Below, in pieces: positions 48,819 through 59,880 of a DNA stretch of 64,000 nucleotides. The notes under the pieces were generated by a model. That model did not search any database and was not told the origin of the DNA. It saw only the letters and a program-made list of their open reading frames with translations. Origin of the DNA: Seriola aureovittata (taxonomy: Eukaryota; Chordata; Actinopteri; Carangiformes; Carangidae); assembly GCF_021018895.1 (NCBI RefSeq), contig NC_079371.1, positions 10,586,001 through 10,650,000 on the forward strand, read 5' to 3'. Each line of letters opens with the position of its first letter. Position 1 is the stretch's first letter. Made by a program: the position numbers and the translations under genes.

Positions 48819-51800
48819 CTTCCTCATCCTCCAGCTCAGTCCTTTCATCTCCCCTCACCAGACGCTGACGCACTGTAGTTCCTGTTAATGTGGGACTGAG
48901 CGCTTTCCAGTAAGCGAGGGCAATCTGAGGCATTGTTGAAGCTGGGGCTGGTTTTAGTTGACACTTGTAGTGCAGTGATTCAGCAGCATCTTCCCAGCAT
49001 CTAATCTCTATGTCACCACTGAAGCGGCCAGATCTCTCTCCATTCTGCATGGCTGGTAACGCAATTAACTTGTTCCTTATCAGTCCAAAGGCTCCTTTTC
49101 AATGCCTTTCATCACTCAGAGGACTGAAGGGGATCAGAATTTGAGCGCACAGTTTCCACTCATCAGTAAGAAACATGTTTGTGCTAATAGTTTCACTTAG
49201 CAACTATAAAGGTGCCATCATATCACAGATTAATTAATTCAGACAAATAACCAAATTCATTGAGAATGCAACAGTTTGACGTTTTGGGAGTTTATCGCTA
49301 CAAACAACATATCTCATATCATGTGGGAGACACTGGTCTATATTCAAGCGAATCCTGCTTTTTTTAATCTTTTTTTTTTTTTTCCCCAGCTGTAATTACA
49401 ATGCCGCTGAATAAGTTGCCACAGCGCAGGTATAATTGAGACTACCTGTCAGTTCTGATGCGAGTGCATGACTATCATACAGAACACACCGTGCTGCAGT
49501 TTTCACTTTGAGACATGAATGCTCATAGTCACAGCGAGGCGTCTGAGCGTGCGCTGCTCAAGTGAACCAGGCACCAGCATGCGACTTGTAGCTGCAGTGC
49601 ATTTACTCTTTTAACTAATAGAGCTAGCCCAGATGTCTCTTCCTTCCCAAAGTCCAAGCTTGCACCCGTTCCCCTCCCTCCACTTTATATCCTGTTGTGT
49701 GGTTCACCGTGGAAAGTACTTCAGTGCCTGTAATTTTGTGCCTGCAGCTACTGGAAAACTTGCTTGCCATTATTTGGCAGGCACAGTTTTTCAAAGACCG
49801 ATAGCATTTGCAGGAATGAGAACAAACAACGTAAACACCCCAGTGAAAATCACTTGTTTATAAAATGTGAAGCATTTTAATCACTAGAATGTGAAAAATT
49901 TCCAGCAACTATTAAAATGTGAAAAATTTGAATCACTGCTGCAAACACTGCTGTAAAGGTGGTGCGCAATATAGGCTACTTTGTGACATTTAATTCAGGA
50001 TTATTAATAGAAAAAGGTCATGAATTACATAGAGTCAAAAAATCCCACTTTTGGAACAAAACAGAAATGTAAACCATGTGCACTTCCTTTTGTCAAAAAG
50101 AAAAAAAGAAAGAAAATATCTGCAATGCTTTGTCTTTTATAGATATGGAAATTATTATGCAACACTTCATCTGTCAGTGAGGATACAAAATGATTGCTGA
50201 TAACGTTTGAGTTTTTGTTAATTAGGAGTTAGTGAATGTGTGAAGAAGTGGTTTGGATACAGCTTTGATATCTACTTCACAGCAACAAACAGCTATATTA
50301 GTTTGGCATGTTTGTAACACCACATCAGTATGTGCTGAAGATCAAAAACTTTTAAAAGTAATGTACAGTCCATGTTGCCCTCTCCTGCAGTAAAGCGCCG
50401 CCACCACCACAGCTGCACCATTTCGATGAAACTTAACGAGGAGTGGTCAGCCTTGGAGGCTGCAGCCATGTGTGACAGTGCTTCCTCTCTCTCGCTCCAT
50501 CTCTTCCTGTTGCATATTTCATCCTCAGTCACCTTTTAGTGGTTGTGGAGACTCCAAATGTCACTGATTTCTATCATCCGAATCCCCCAAAGCCCTCATA
50601 TGGACATTACAGAAGAAAAAAAAAAAAAATCACCTCACACTTTAAGAGCTACAGCATCACACAAAACACACCCGTGGGTGCACTGCACAGCATTTATGAT
50701 CTATATCACAATTAGAAATCAAAGGTCTCCCTCAGTGAAAAATGTCAGTTGGGTTTGAAAGAGTTCAAGTCTTTTTTATCCCCCTGGTATGGGAATAGAT
50801 GGAGAAAGGGTAAATGGTAATGATTCTCTCAAAAGCTTCTTGATGTCTTTCTGGACCTCTTAACTGTTAGTGGTGGAGGCTACAGTGATGCATGTTGCTA
50901 ATGTTTTAATTACTGTCACTTTAAAGTATATACAGAATAAAACAACTCAGAATTGGGAAATGTGGATCAATGAACAAATATTTTGGTTTGTTTACACGGT
51001 TTTTACTCATGTGGTAATGCTGGTTATTTATTTATCATATAAATACTGCACTACTCTGAATATAATAAGAAAGACAACCCTGATTTTGCAGCACTGTGCT
51101 TTGGAAAAATAGTTTTTGAACAATAAGAAACACTTTCATAAAATAAGGTAGGCAAATATACCATATTTGTCATTTGTTAAATGTATTAGCACATAAAAAT
51201 GAATAAATAAAAAAAATAAATTCTATTTTTCCTGCACTCCCGTCGGGTCTTGCACATTATATATTTACAATGATACAACTCTTACAATTTGAATAGGACA
51301 CAACATGCAAAAGGTACACAAAACCTTAGTAGTTACCAATGAATGAGTGCGGAACAACTCAAGACCCAAGTGCTTATTAATGACTCCCATTTATAAAACA
51401 TTACTTGAAAATATAAATGAGTTATACAATATTTATAACTATATTTTTTCTTTCATAGTTCCTCTTGATAAATGTTACCTCATAGCATGACAGTAAGCTG
51501 ACATGGAGAAAAATCCCATCCAATAGCATTAACACAGATTAATCACCAATCTGTGAAACCTGCAGCTTCACAGTTTTCAAAGTGACATATGAGGCAACAT
51601 GTTACAACACTGCAAAACCAAAAATCCCTTCAGAGGATTAACTTCAGGCAATTGTCCATTTTTTCCCCACTGCTGATCTATAAATATGTCACAGCCACCA
51701 AAATGCTGGCATTTACTGTATGGGAGGATGACATTTGTCTTTGTGTGAAATACTCAGCTGAGACAATTAAAACCTCTGCATGTGGAAGCTAAATAAGGCT

Positions 51801-52839
51801 CTGACTGTCAGAGCAGTCTAGTCTGCTCCCACTGACTCCAGCGTAATGTTTAACACAAGGACCGGGAGCAGAGAAAACTCTCTGCTTAAACTAACATACA
51901 CAATGTGTCAAATTTAACAGTTTGTAGTTATTAAACAAATGAGACTGCAACATCTGCCAGTAACAACTGTAGCTGATTTAGTAACCATTAGTAATGTAAA
52001 ATCCTCACCTCCCCCCACTTAAAATGTTACATAATCTGCAAATGCATTAAATCATTATTTCTACTATTTGCATTGCTTATTAAATGTTGTTCTGTAATGA
52101 ATCATTCAACTATTAGTGCTGCAATGATCCAGTTTCACAAACTGGATCCGAAAGGGCATCTTAAAAATGATGTTGCCTTAAGGAAACCCACCTAATGTTT
52201 GTAGGATCTTTGCCTCAGAGACAACAATATGGCTGCGCACAAGATAACAACATCTGCTGTGTGTGCATGAGTCTTTTTCTATTTCTTCTGGAGGCTTTAC
52301 AGTTTTAATGGAGTTGGTAAACGACCATTACACAGGTCTAATTTTCCCCTTCATAAGTTGCTGCTTATCCTCAAACAAAGCATCATCATGTTTTGTTAAT
52401 GATCTGCTTTAAACAGTTTGTTAGTTACATGTTTCGTCTCATTCTCGGTAACCACAAGAGTTTGGTGTTTTTCTCAGCATTCATAAAGCAGTGTGCATTG
52501 ACAGCCATTCATTTGAGAACTTGCATTACAAATCTCTTTGCAATGAGGGCCGCCACTACATCCCCTGTGTGTTAATAATGATAAAATAAGCTTTTGTGCT
52601 GTTGCTACTGGGATAAAACTAAATACAATTATAAAATGCAATTTTGGGTGTTACTGTGTCGCTGCTGCAGCCACCATGGTAATTAATCAATTCACATTTT
52701 TTAAAAATATATTTAAGATTATGTAGCAGAAACCCATGAGTGTATTAAATTGAGCACTTTATTATAAGCCTACTTTATTATTTTATAGTGGTTTATGAAT
52801 TGAACTTTTCATTTAGAACTATATCCACATTGTTTTGTA
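48819..52839. other. Non-coding DNA, with a small 26-bp tandem repeat
   Basis: A long gene-free stretch. The 48830-49030 and 49500-49800 parts are GC-richer. Poly-T lies at 49362-49384 and poly-A at 50612-50629. The minus frame at 50293-50532 (79 codons) has no domain. Three imperfect 26-bp units lie at 49862-49940. No family repeat recognised. Confidence 0.48.
49862..49940. repeat. 26-bp imperfect tandem repeat, three units
   Basis: Units begin AAAATGTGAAGC (49862), GAATGTGAAAAA (49887) and AAAATGTGAAAA (49914); the first and third share an (A)ATCACT word in their second halves. Confidence 0.7.
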
Positions 52840-53165
52840 CAGCTAACAATACGTTTGTGACAAGGAAGGAGCCATTTGTAAGTTTTGCTACTGCTCCATA
52901 GATAACGTTAGCATTAACAGCTGTTAACCTACTAGCTGAGAAGAAACATTTCAAGTTCAGCATCAAACTTCATTCCTTTTCTATGTCTCCAGTAGTGAAA
53001 AGTAACACCAATGTTAAGTCTTGTCTGGTATCACGTCTTTTCTTCTACTGAAGTTAGCACGCTAACCAGCTAGCCCAGGCTTATCTCGTCACTTTCCAAT
53101 AGCGACTCACTGTAGCCTCCAATCTGCCCTGAAGATGTAGCACTACTCAGAGGGTGTATTATAAT
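52840..53165 (+). repeat. Probable dispersed fish repeat
   Basis: TTTGTGACAAGGAAGGAGCC, ATAACGTTAGCATTAACAGC, CTAGCTGAGAAGAAACATTT, AGCACGCTAACCAGCTAGCC and CAATAGCGACTCACTGTAGC form an ordered set I associate with a teleost repeat. No second copy lies in this window. Non-coding. Confidence 0.4.
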
Positions 53166-53366
53166 AAAAAACTGAGGTTATTGCGTCTAACACTGGGTCA
53201 AAATGATCATATTTTAGTTCGTTTAAATAACCCTGTGTGTCAGTTGGTACTGGGAAAAGTTTACACAGCATGGAATCAGAGTATATTGCCAATAATGTGA
53301 TTTATAGTATGTAGAAGAATCTAGGTACAAAACAGGTCCATGAAATTCTAAACGTGGTTACAAACT

Positions 53367-53368
<2 letters not shown>

Positions 53369-53416
<48 letters not shown>

Positions 53417-53428
53417 TAATAGTAATAA
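53369..53428. repeat. (ATA)n microsatellite
   Basis: About 60 bp of ATA/TAA units, perfect to 53412, then degenerating with TGA and TAG. Confidence 0.95.
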
Positions 53429-53639
53429 CTAGAAAATTCCAGGGAAATTTTGAGTGCCATGGGGGCTACTGCCGGGATGAGTACATGATTTATTTCCAGT
53501 GTTCAAAAGTCACCCTGATCATATTCTGGTTTTGAGAAATGTCTTGATATAAAAGACTCTGATATAAAACAATGTCACATCCCTCCACCATGTATTATGT
53601 GGGAAATATCTCATATTCTGTGTTGTTTTTTTTAATAAA

Positions 53640-54030
53640 ACAAGAGGCAACATGTCTTCAAACTGGCATTTAAAGGGTTAAAATCCTGAAAACTAATAAA
53701 TATTTGATAGGTTTGAGCAGAACTGAAGTGGTTTAAGAGATGTATGCAAAAAAAGCAGAAAAAAATATTGATATATGATGATTTTATAGCGTTTTCTTTG
53801 TGTGTCCTTTTTTGGACGCGAGGAACCCCAGAGGGTACAAAATGTGTTACCAGTGTATAATAGACCTGTAACAGTAACTGACATTAGATTTTAAAAATAT
53901 GTAAAAAAAGACACTTTCTTGCAGAAATCTATACCTTCAGCTGTAACACAGCCAAAATGATCAGCAAATCAAAAAAGAAAAGTGAAGAAAATGTCCAAAA
54001 AAGGACAGAGGGACCCCTGAGTGTTAATAA
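53640..54030. repeat. Repeat with paired GTCC(T/A)6GGAC motifs
   Basis: GTCCTTTTTTGGAC at 53804-53817 and GTCCAAAAAAGGAC at 53993-54006 are each followed by a similar word (AGGAACCCCAGAGGGTA, then AGGGACCCCTGAGTGTTAA). TTTAAAGGGTTAAAATCC at 53669-53686 belongs to the same style. I believe this is a fish repeat often containing GGACCCCAGAGGGTTA. The repeat class is unknown. Confidence 0.42.
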
Positions 54031-54289
54031 ATCCCATGAACCGCTATTTAAATTACCACTATTATGTTTTTTTCGGTGCTAAATTTAACATTACTGGGGA
54101 GGAGAGCAACGCGACTAGAAGTGACAGCGAGAGACGGCTAGTAGCTTCTTCTCTCCTCTGTCTCAGCAGAGACCATCACAACTTCATTCACTATTTTAAC
54201 AAAACAAAAAAAAAAAGCAACGAAGGAAGCAGTAAATGGACTTACATATTTAAGACCTAACTAAATGTAATTTAAGACCTAACATGCGG

Positions 54290-55320
54290 CTAATGTAAAG
54301 CTAGCAGAGCTTGGAGAGTTGGTTATCTTGTTGCTAGGCGCACGCACGCACGCACACAGGTCAGGAGCTGCCATTGCCATGGCAATGTGAAAATCTGCCC
54401 AGAATTTGGCTTCTACATGGCTTCAAACAGCTGCAAATTATGAGAAAACCGTTACTTCTTTTCATAAACCGAAAAGACCGTGCCAGACACTGAAGCCAGA
54501 AGTTTCTACAGTCTCTATTTTATTCAGATATTCCTTAAAATGAGTGATTAAGCTCAGTGCGAAGACAGAGTGAGATTCTTTTGAAAAAAAAAGACGATTA
54601 CATTAGGTGTCAATGAGAGTGAGACAGGTATTGCTGCCGGACTCGGCACCCCCGTTTAAATTTTGTGCAGACCCTGCCTGTCAAAGTTACATTTTATGAA
54701 TCCCAACAACTATGTCTACATTTTCAGAAAGAATTATTTGTCTCCTTTTTACGGTTTGGCCGCAAGCTCGAGTTAAAAATAAAAATAAAGGTTATTTTTT
54801 ACTGCTTCACGCACTCTAGCCAACTGACGCTGTCACTCTAACTTTGAAGAAAAAGTGATTTGCACTCCTCCTTTGAGTGCTCACAGTGTGAAAAGTTTAC
54901 ATGTTATGTAAAAACAGTTCCTGTCTTTTTGAGAGAGCAGAAGTTTTCCTCCATTTTATAGTTTGAATCACATTTCTTCGTGCAGGTATGAGAGAGCTGG
55001 GTGACTCAGAAAAAAGGTGCAATTTTGTAGAAAAAAGATGGGTTTCTAAAGAAAATTCCAATGCATTTCTAATGCATTATTTATTCCCAGTTTTTTGGGA
55101 ATAACTTTGGGAAAAATTGGAATTTTAACACCAAAAGTCATAGCACCCCTTTCGGAATCAAGACGCACGTTTTGATGTATATATTACCGGGGTTTTCTCA
55201 AAGCTGCGGGACGAGTTACGCGCCGAAATTTGGCGGAAGAATAATAAACCCGAAACAGAATATTAATAGATGCCTCGGAGCTGAGCACCCGTGGCACTAA
55301 TAATATTTTTTATGATCATA
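54290..55320 (+). repeat. Dispersed fish repeat of about 1 kb
   Basis: Words in order: CGCACGCACGCACGCACACA, CTGCCATTGCCATGGCAATG, TTAGGTGTCAATGAGAGTGA, GGCCGCAAGCTCGAGTTAAA, TATATTACCGGGGTTTTCTC and TGCGGGACGAGTTACGCGCC, then AATAATAAACCCGAAACAG. The last part is a hallmark of a widespread teleost repeat. It has no long frame. It is CpG-richer near its 3' end than its flanks. Confidence 0.52.
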
Positions 55321-55339
55321 GAAAAACAATAAAAGAAAA

Positions 55340-55920
55340 TCCCTTGACAGAAAACTTAACAAGCAGGCTGAAAGAGGAACGTGGCTAAATGACAAAATAG
55401 TATAGCAAAGAAAGAAACTAAACTTAAAGCAGAATTGTGTCTTGACAGGTGATTTGAAGGAGAACACTGTGTCAGCCAGTGTAACAAAGCCAGCATCAGT
55501 AGACCCCTGCCTGGAGGTCTGAGGCTGGGCAATGGCTCATAGCCGGTTAAAAGGTCCAAACTATAGCTGGGAGCAAGGCCTTGACAAGCACTAAAAGTTA
55601 TCAATCAAATTTTAAAATCAATCATGAAACTGACAGGCAACCAATGTAAGGATGTCAGAATAAGAGTAATGTGGTTCCTTGTAATATGGTCTCTCTGAGC
55701 TGATTAAAAGCTCTGCTTCAGCACTGAGCTGTGGCTTGTTGGTAAATAAAGTGTCACAGTAATACCAGAAAATATAAAAGCATGTCTGACATGCTTTATA
55801 TGTTAGTGATAGACATGACTAATCAAATGCTGGCAACATTTAAAACTGAAGAGAACATGACTAAAGTTACTACATCTTCAGTGTGGGTCAAGGGTTTACA
55901 TTTGATTGAAGATACTGCAT
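55340..55920 (+). repeat. Internal part of an abundant fish repeat
   Basis: GGTCTGAGGCTGGGCAATGG, CTCATAGCCGGTTAAAAGGT, AGCAAGGCCTTGACAAGCAC, AATTTTAAAATCAATCATGA and ACAGGCAACCAATGTAAGGA are diagnostic words of a long teleost repeat that often opens with the AATTTTATTT..AGCGCC motif seen at 15.14 kb. Same orientation as that fragment. No coding capacity visible. Confidence 0.6.
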
Positions 55921-57377
55921 TGTTTTAGGACCAGCCCTCATGATATTTGTCAAAAGATAAAAAGACTGCTGAATTTGTCAAGTTTTCATACTTACACTCC
56001 TTGAAGCTCTGAGACATCCAGTCCTTTCATGGCTGCCAGAATTATGACATGTCCCCTGAAAGATTTGTATCGTCTTGCTGTTTCACTGTGAGTTCAGACA
56101 GTGGTTTCAGGGTTGAGAACATTGCAGTGTGCCAGCTCACCAGCGTATTTTATGGGCTGACTGCCTTGCTCAAGGGTATAATAGAGTCTCTTCATTCTAG
56201 GGTCACTGGCACTACCTCCTGTAAATCGAGGAAAAAATGACAAAAAGCCCTTTGTTCTTTTATAAGGAAAACCTTGCGAGGGCGTCTGTATTCATCTTTG
56301 AGTAACCTTATTTCACTGACCTTTTATGCACTGCAGCTCCTCTTGTGTGCATGATTTGGTCTTGCTGAATGTCCCAAGGTTCCCTCTGAATCAACCTCCG
56401 TCCTCATAATGAAGCTTTATGAAACTGACCAACTTGGCAGCATCCCACATAATGAGAAAATAAGCTTTAAGTTTATGAGCTTTAGTCATAACATAATTTG
56501 TGTATTTTCTCTGTGTCTTATCCATCTAACACTGGTTAAAAACGCCTTGATTTAAAAAAAATATTGTTGCAGTGTGCAAGAGTTTAGCATTTTATTAATT
56601 GTTTTTATTTATAACAGAATATTAAACGAGGATACAAGTTTTAGCAAGCCATTAAAAAGCTCATTTGAAGGTCTGTTAAATGACTGAATGAATGATATAT
56701 TCTTTTTTTGCAGAAACAGCCCATGATGTTAATATTGTGTTTCCTTTGATGGAGCTGTTATCTGCTTTTATGTTTTCTGTATCGCCAGATATCCAACACT
56801 GTAGGTCATTGCAAGTGACAGTGACCACAACACTTCATTGAGGAGGGGAAGGTTTCAACCAGTGTGAACTTTTACAAAATACAATGAATAAAAAACACAT
56901 GAATCACTAGTTATATTCTCAATATTACAATGGCCAGGTAACAATGACCTGGTTACGTAAATTATTGTAACTCTGATCCCTGATAGGCTTTTTATGTGAT
57001 ATTTTGTCAAAAAAATCTCATGGAAAGAAAAGAAAAAGAACGTGGTGAGCACAGTTCTGCTGCTGTAAATATACTCATTGCACAAAATGTGTAGCAGTCT
57101 AACACTGAAAATAGTTCCCATTAAATTGACTCCACCGTACTACACTTATGCAACACTGAAATATTTGTAAATGAAAGTGTATATGCAGGACCAGTTTTTA
57201 AAGATTTATGTCTTCAGTTGGAACAAATGTGCATCTGTGAGTCTGAGTGTCACAGACAGACTAGAAGTATCAAGTGAAGGACTAACACATTGTTGGTTTT
57301 GGTCTTTTCATGACCTTTGAATTTTTTTGACTATAACAAATATATGAAATATTGCCAGGTTGACCTTTAAGTACCTA
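55921..57377. other. Non-coding AT-rich flank of the Tc1 element
   Basis: Short frames only; the 88-codon minus frame at 56855-57121 has no motif. The TA at 57376-57377 is the target site of the element that follows. Confidence 0.5.
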
Positions 57378-57577
57378 TAGTGGGGCAAAAAAGTATTTAG
57401 TCAGCCACCAATTGTGCAAGTTCTCCCACTTAAAAAGATGAGAGAGGCCTGTAGTTTTCAAGATTGGTACACTTCAACTATGAGAGACAGAATGGGGGGA
57501 AAGAATCCAGGAAATCACATTGTAGGATTTTTAATGAATTAATTGGTAAATTCCTCGGTAAAATAAGTATTTGGTCA
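57378..57577 (+). repeat. Left terminal inverted repeat (IR/DR)
   Basis: Outer transposase-binding-type repeat at 57390-57403 and inner repeat at 57561-57577. It pairs with the right terminal repeat with few changes, including CAATTGTGCAAGTTCTCC (57410-57426 region). The terminal C is changed to T. Confidence 0.9.
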
Positions 57578-57743
57578 CCTACAAACAAGCAAGATTTCTG
57601 GCTCTCACAGATCTGTAACTTCTTCTTTAAGAGGCTCCTCTGTCCTCCACTCGTTACCTGTATTAATGGCACCTGTTTGAACTCGTTATCAGTGTAAAAG
57701 ACACCTGTCCACAACCTCAAACAGTCACACTCCAAACTCCACT

Positions 57744-58747
57744 ATGGCCAAGACCAAAGAGCTGTCAAAGGACACCAGAAACAAAATTGTAGACCTGCAC
57801 CAGGCTGGGAAGACTGAATCTGCAATAGGTAAGCAGCTTGGTGTGAAGAAATCAACTGTGGGAGCAATTATTAGAAAATGGAAGACATACAAGACCACTG
57901 ATAATCTCCCTCGATCTCCATGCAAGATCTCACCCCGTGGGGTCAAAATGATCACAAGAATGGTGAGCAAAAATCTCAGAACCACGCGGGGGGACCTAGT
58001 GAATGACCTGCAGAGAGCTGGGACCAAAGTAACAAAGGCTACCATCAGCAACACACTACGCCGCCAGGGACTCAAATCCTGCAGTGCCAGATGTGTCCCC
58101 CTGCTTAAGCCAGTACATGTCCAGGCCCATCTGAAGTTTGCTAGAGAGCATTTGGATGATCCAGAAGAGGACTGGGAGACTGTCAGATGAAACCAAAGTA
58201 GAACTTTTTGGTAAAAACTCAACTTGTTGTGTTTGGAGGACAAAGAATGCTGAGTTGCATCCAATGAACACCATACCTACTGTGAGGCATGGGGGTGGAA
58301 ACATCATGCTTTTGGGCTGTTTTTCTGCAAAGGGACCAGGACGACTGATCTGTGTAGAGTAAAGAATGAATGGGGCCATGTATCGTGAAATTTTGAGTGA
58401 AAACCTCCAAATCAGCAAGGGCATTGAAGATGAAACGTGGCTGGGTCTTTCAGCATGACAATGATCCCAAACACACCGCCCGGGCAACGAAGGAGTGGCG
58501 CCGTAAGAAGCATTTCAAGGTCCTGGAGTGGCCTAGCCAGTCTCCAGATCTCAACCCCATAGAAACTCTTTGGAGGGAGTTGAAAGTCCGTGTTGCCCAG
58601 CGACATCCCCAAAACATCACTGCTCTAGAGATCTGCATGGAGGAATGGGCCAAAATACCAGCAACAGTGTGTGAAAACCTTGTGAAGACTTATAGAAAAC
58701 ATTTGACCTCTGTCATTGCCAACAAAGGGTATATAACAAAGTATTGA
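57744..58747 (+). pseudogene. Tc1-type transposase pseudogene, two frameshifts and one stop
   Basis: DDE (DD34E) transposase that would bind the terminal repeats and cut and paste the element at TA sites. It starts [12 protein letters not shown] at 57744. Residues 1-125 hold two helix-turn-helix domains; the usual GRPR-like linker is eroded to PRSPCK. At about 58175-58183 a deletion of about 8 nt moves the frame by +1, just before the first catalytic Asp (SDET, codon 58186). A TAA at 58360-58362 interrupts the next segment. A second indel near 58409-58416 moves to the third frame, which carries HDND (second Asp, codon 58457) and PIET (Glu, codon 58562), 34 residues apart, and ends [10 protein letters not shown] at 58747. 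All three catalytic residues survive, but in two different frames. Indel sizes are relative to the remembered family. Confidence 0.95.
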
Positions 58748-58763
58748 GATGAACTTTTGTTAT

Positions 58764-58977
58764 TGACCAAATACTTATTTTCCACCATAATTTGCAAATA
58801 AATTCTTTAAAAATCAGACAGTGATTTTTTTTTTCCGGATATTTTTTTTTTTTTTTTTTTTTCTCATTTTGTCTCTCATAGTTAAAGTGTACCTATGATG
58901 AAAATTACAGGCCTCATCTTTTTATGGCGGAGAACTTGCACAATTGGTGGCTGACTAAATACTTTTTTGCCCCACTG
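58764..58977 (-). repeat. Right terminal inverted repeat (IR/DR)
   Basis: Inner repeat at 58764-58780 and outer repeat near 58952-58965, ending GCCCCACTG at 58969-58977 next to TA. Expanded poly-T tracts at 58826-58835 and 58843-58861 make it longer than the left copy. Confidence 0.9.
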
Positions 58978-58979
58978 TA

Positions 58980-59272
58980 TATGTTATGGCATAGAAAAGT
59001 GTAAGCTGTGTGAACACTTTATGCCTTGGCGTCACAAAACTATGACACAGAAGCTACATATACTTCTATTGCAGATCATGAAATCCTCATAGTTTTACTG
59101 AACTGCTTTGTATTTAAAGCAAGCCTCAAGCAGACCCCCTGTCATCTGCATCATGATATGTGCAGCTGTGGACTGAAATCACCTCTCTCCACATGCTCAC
59201 TGTGATCTGGAGTTTTAATGAGTGAGTGACCTGTCTAGTCATTTTAGTGGTGCTGTTACACTCAGTTCAATT
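58980..59272. other. Non-coding spacer
   Basis: Right flank of the Tc1 element; no supported feature. Confidence 0.5.
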
Positions 59273-59880
59273 TAGAAGAGAGACAAGGAGACGGTGAAGC
59301 AGTTTTTAAGTAGTTTTACTGCCACCAGTGGAGCTGGCAAGGGCTGGATAAACAGAGCGGTGGGGGTAGGTGGCTGTAGGTGAGATGGCATAGTTGAGCA
59401 GGCGATGAAGACTGATGATGGTGGTGCAAGGCAGGCTGAGCGGTTCGACGGTGGCAGCAACAATCCAAACAGGCCCGACGAGAGGAGACAAAGCTGGACG
59501 TGGCGGGTGACAGCGGTGACTGGAATGTTGAACCTGAAGCGTAGTTAATGCAGAGCCAGCAGAATTCTGACAAGCATGAGCAAAATCCAAAAAACAAGAA
59601 ACTTGGCTGTAATGTTTGTACCACTGGAGTACACTAGAGGAAGAATCGGGGCTTAAATTCTGATTGATGAGATGATGACCCACAGGTGTGTAGGTGCACT
59701 GGACCCAGGTCACCACGCCCCCAGCAGGACAAACACACACATACACACACAGACAGACAAACTGGGGACAAACAAGACACACAAGGAAAGGGGAACTGCA
59801 GGAGAACAGAAGGAGAGGAGGTTGGAAACAATGAAATCATAAAAGGTGCATGTGCAAGAGGACGTAGTGTGAAGTAAATT
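59273..59880. other. GC-richer segment, possible unidentified repeat
   Basis: It contrasts with AT-rich flanks and is open for 158 codons on the minus strand (59306-59782), Cys/Ser/Pro-rich and without a domain. A second minus frame of 102 codons overlaps it. (CA)n and CAGACAGACAGA occur at 59727-59760. The style (GGTGTGTAGGTG, CCCCCAGCAGGACAAACACA) resembles the tail regions of some fish repeats, but I cannot name the family. The overlapping open frames argue against a genuine gene. Confidence 0.35.

Larger units (their letters stand above)
57378..58977 (+). mobile_element. Full-length Tc1-like transposon with IR/DR termini
   Basis: About 1.6 kb bounded by TA (57376-57377 and 58978-58979). 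The left end reads TAGTGGGGCAAAAAAGTATT, and the right end reverses to CAGTGGGGCAAAAAAGTATT, differing by one base. Each terminal repeat is 200-214 bp. It has an outer direct repeat with AAGTATTTAGTCA and an inner one with AAATAAGTATTTGGTCA (57561-57577; inverted at 58764-58780). This is the IR/DR layout of Tc1 elements such as Sleeping Beauty. A transposase gene lies between, with two frameshifts and a stop. Poly-T expansions interrupt the right repeat (58825-58861). An AATAAA signal lies at 58797-58802. Confidence 0.96.

Noticed and set aside
48718..49050. 110-codon minus frame with a poly-Glu stretch
   Set aside because: The acidic run is translation of the (CTC)n microsatellite; the rest lacks a recognisable domain.
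57725..58264. 179-codon minus-strand open frame, the longest in the window
   Set aside because: It is the antisense shadow of the Tc1 transposase N-terminal region and has no transposase or other motif in its own translation.
59306..59782. 158-codon minus-strand frame, Cys/Ser/Pro-rich
   Set aside because: It sits in a GC-richer, partly simple-sequence segment with other frames open at the same place and has no domain. More likely compositional.
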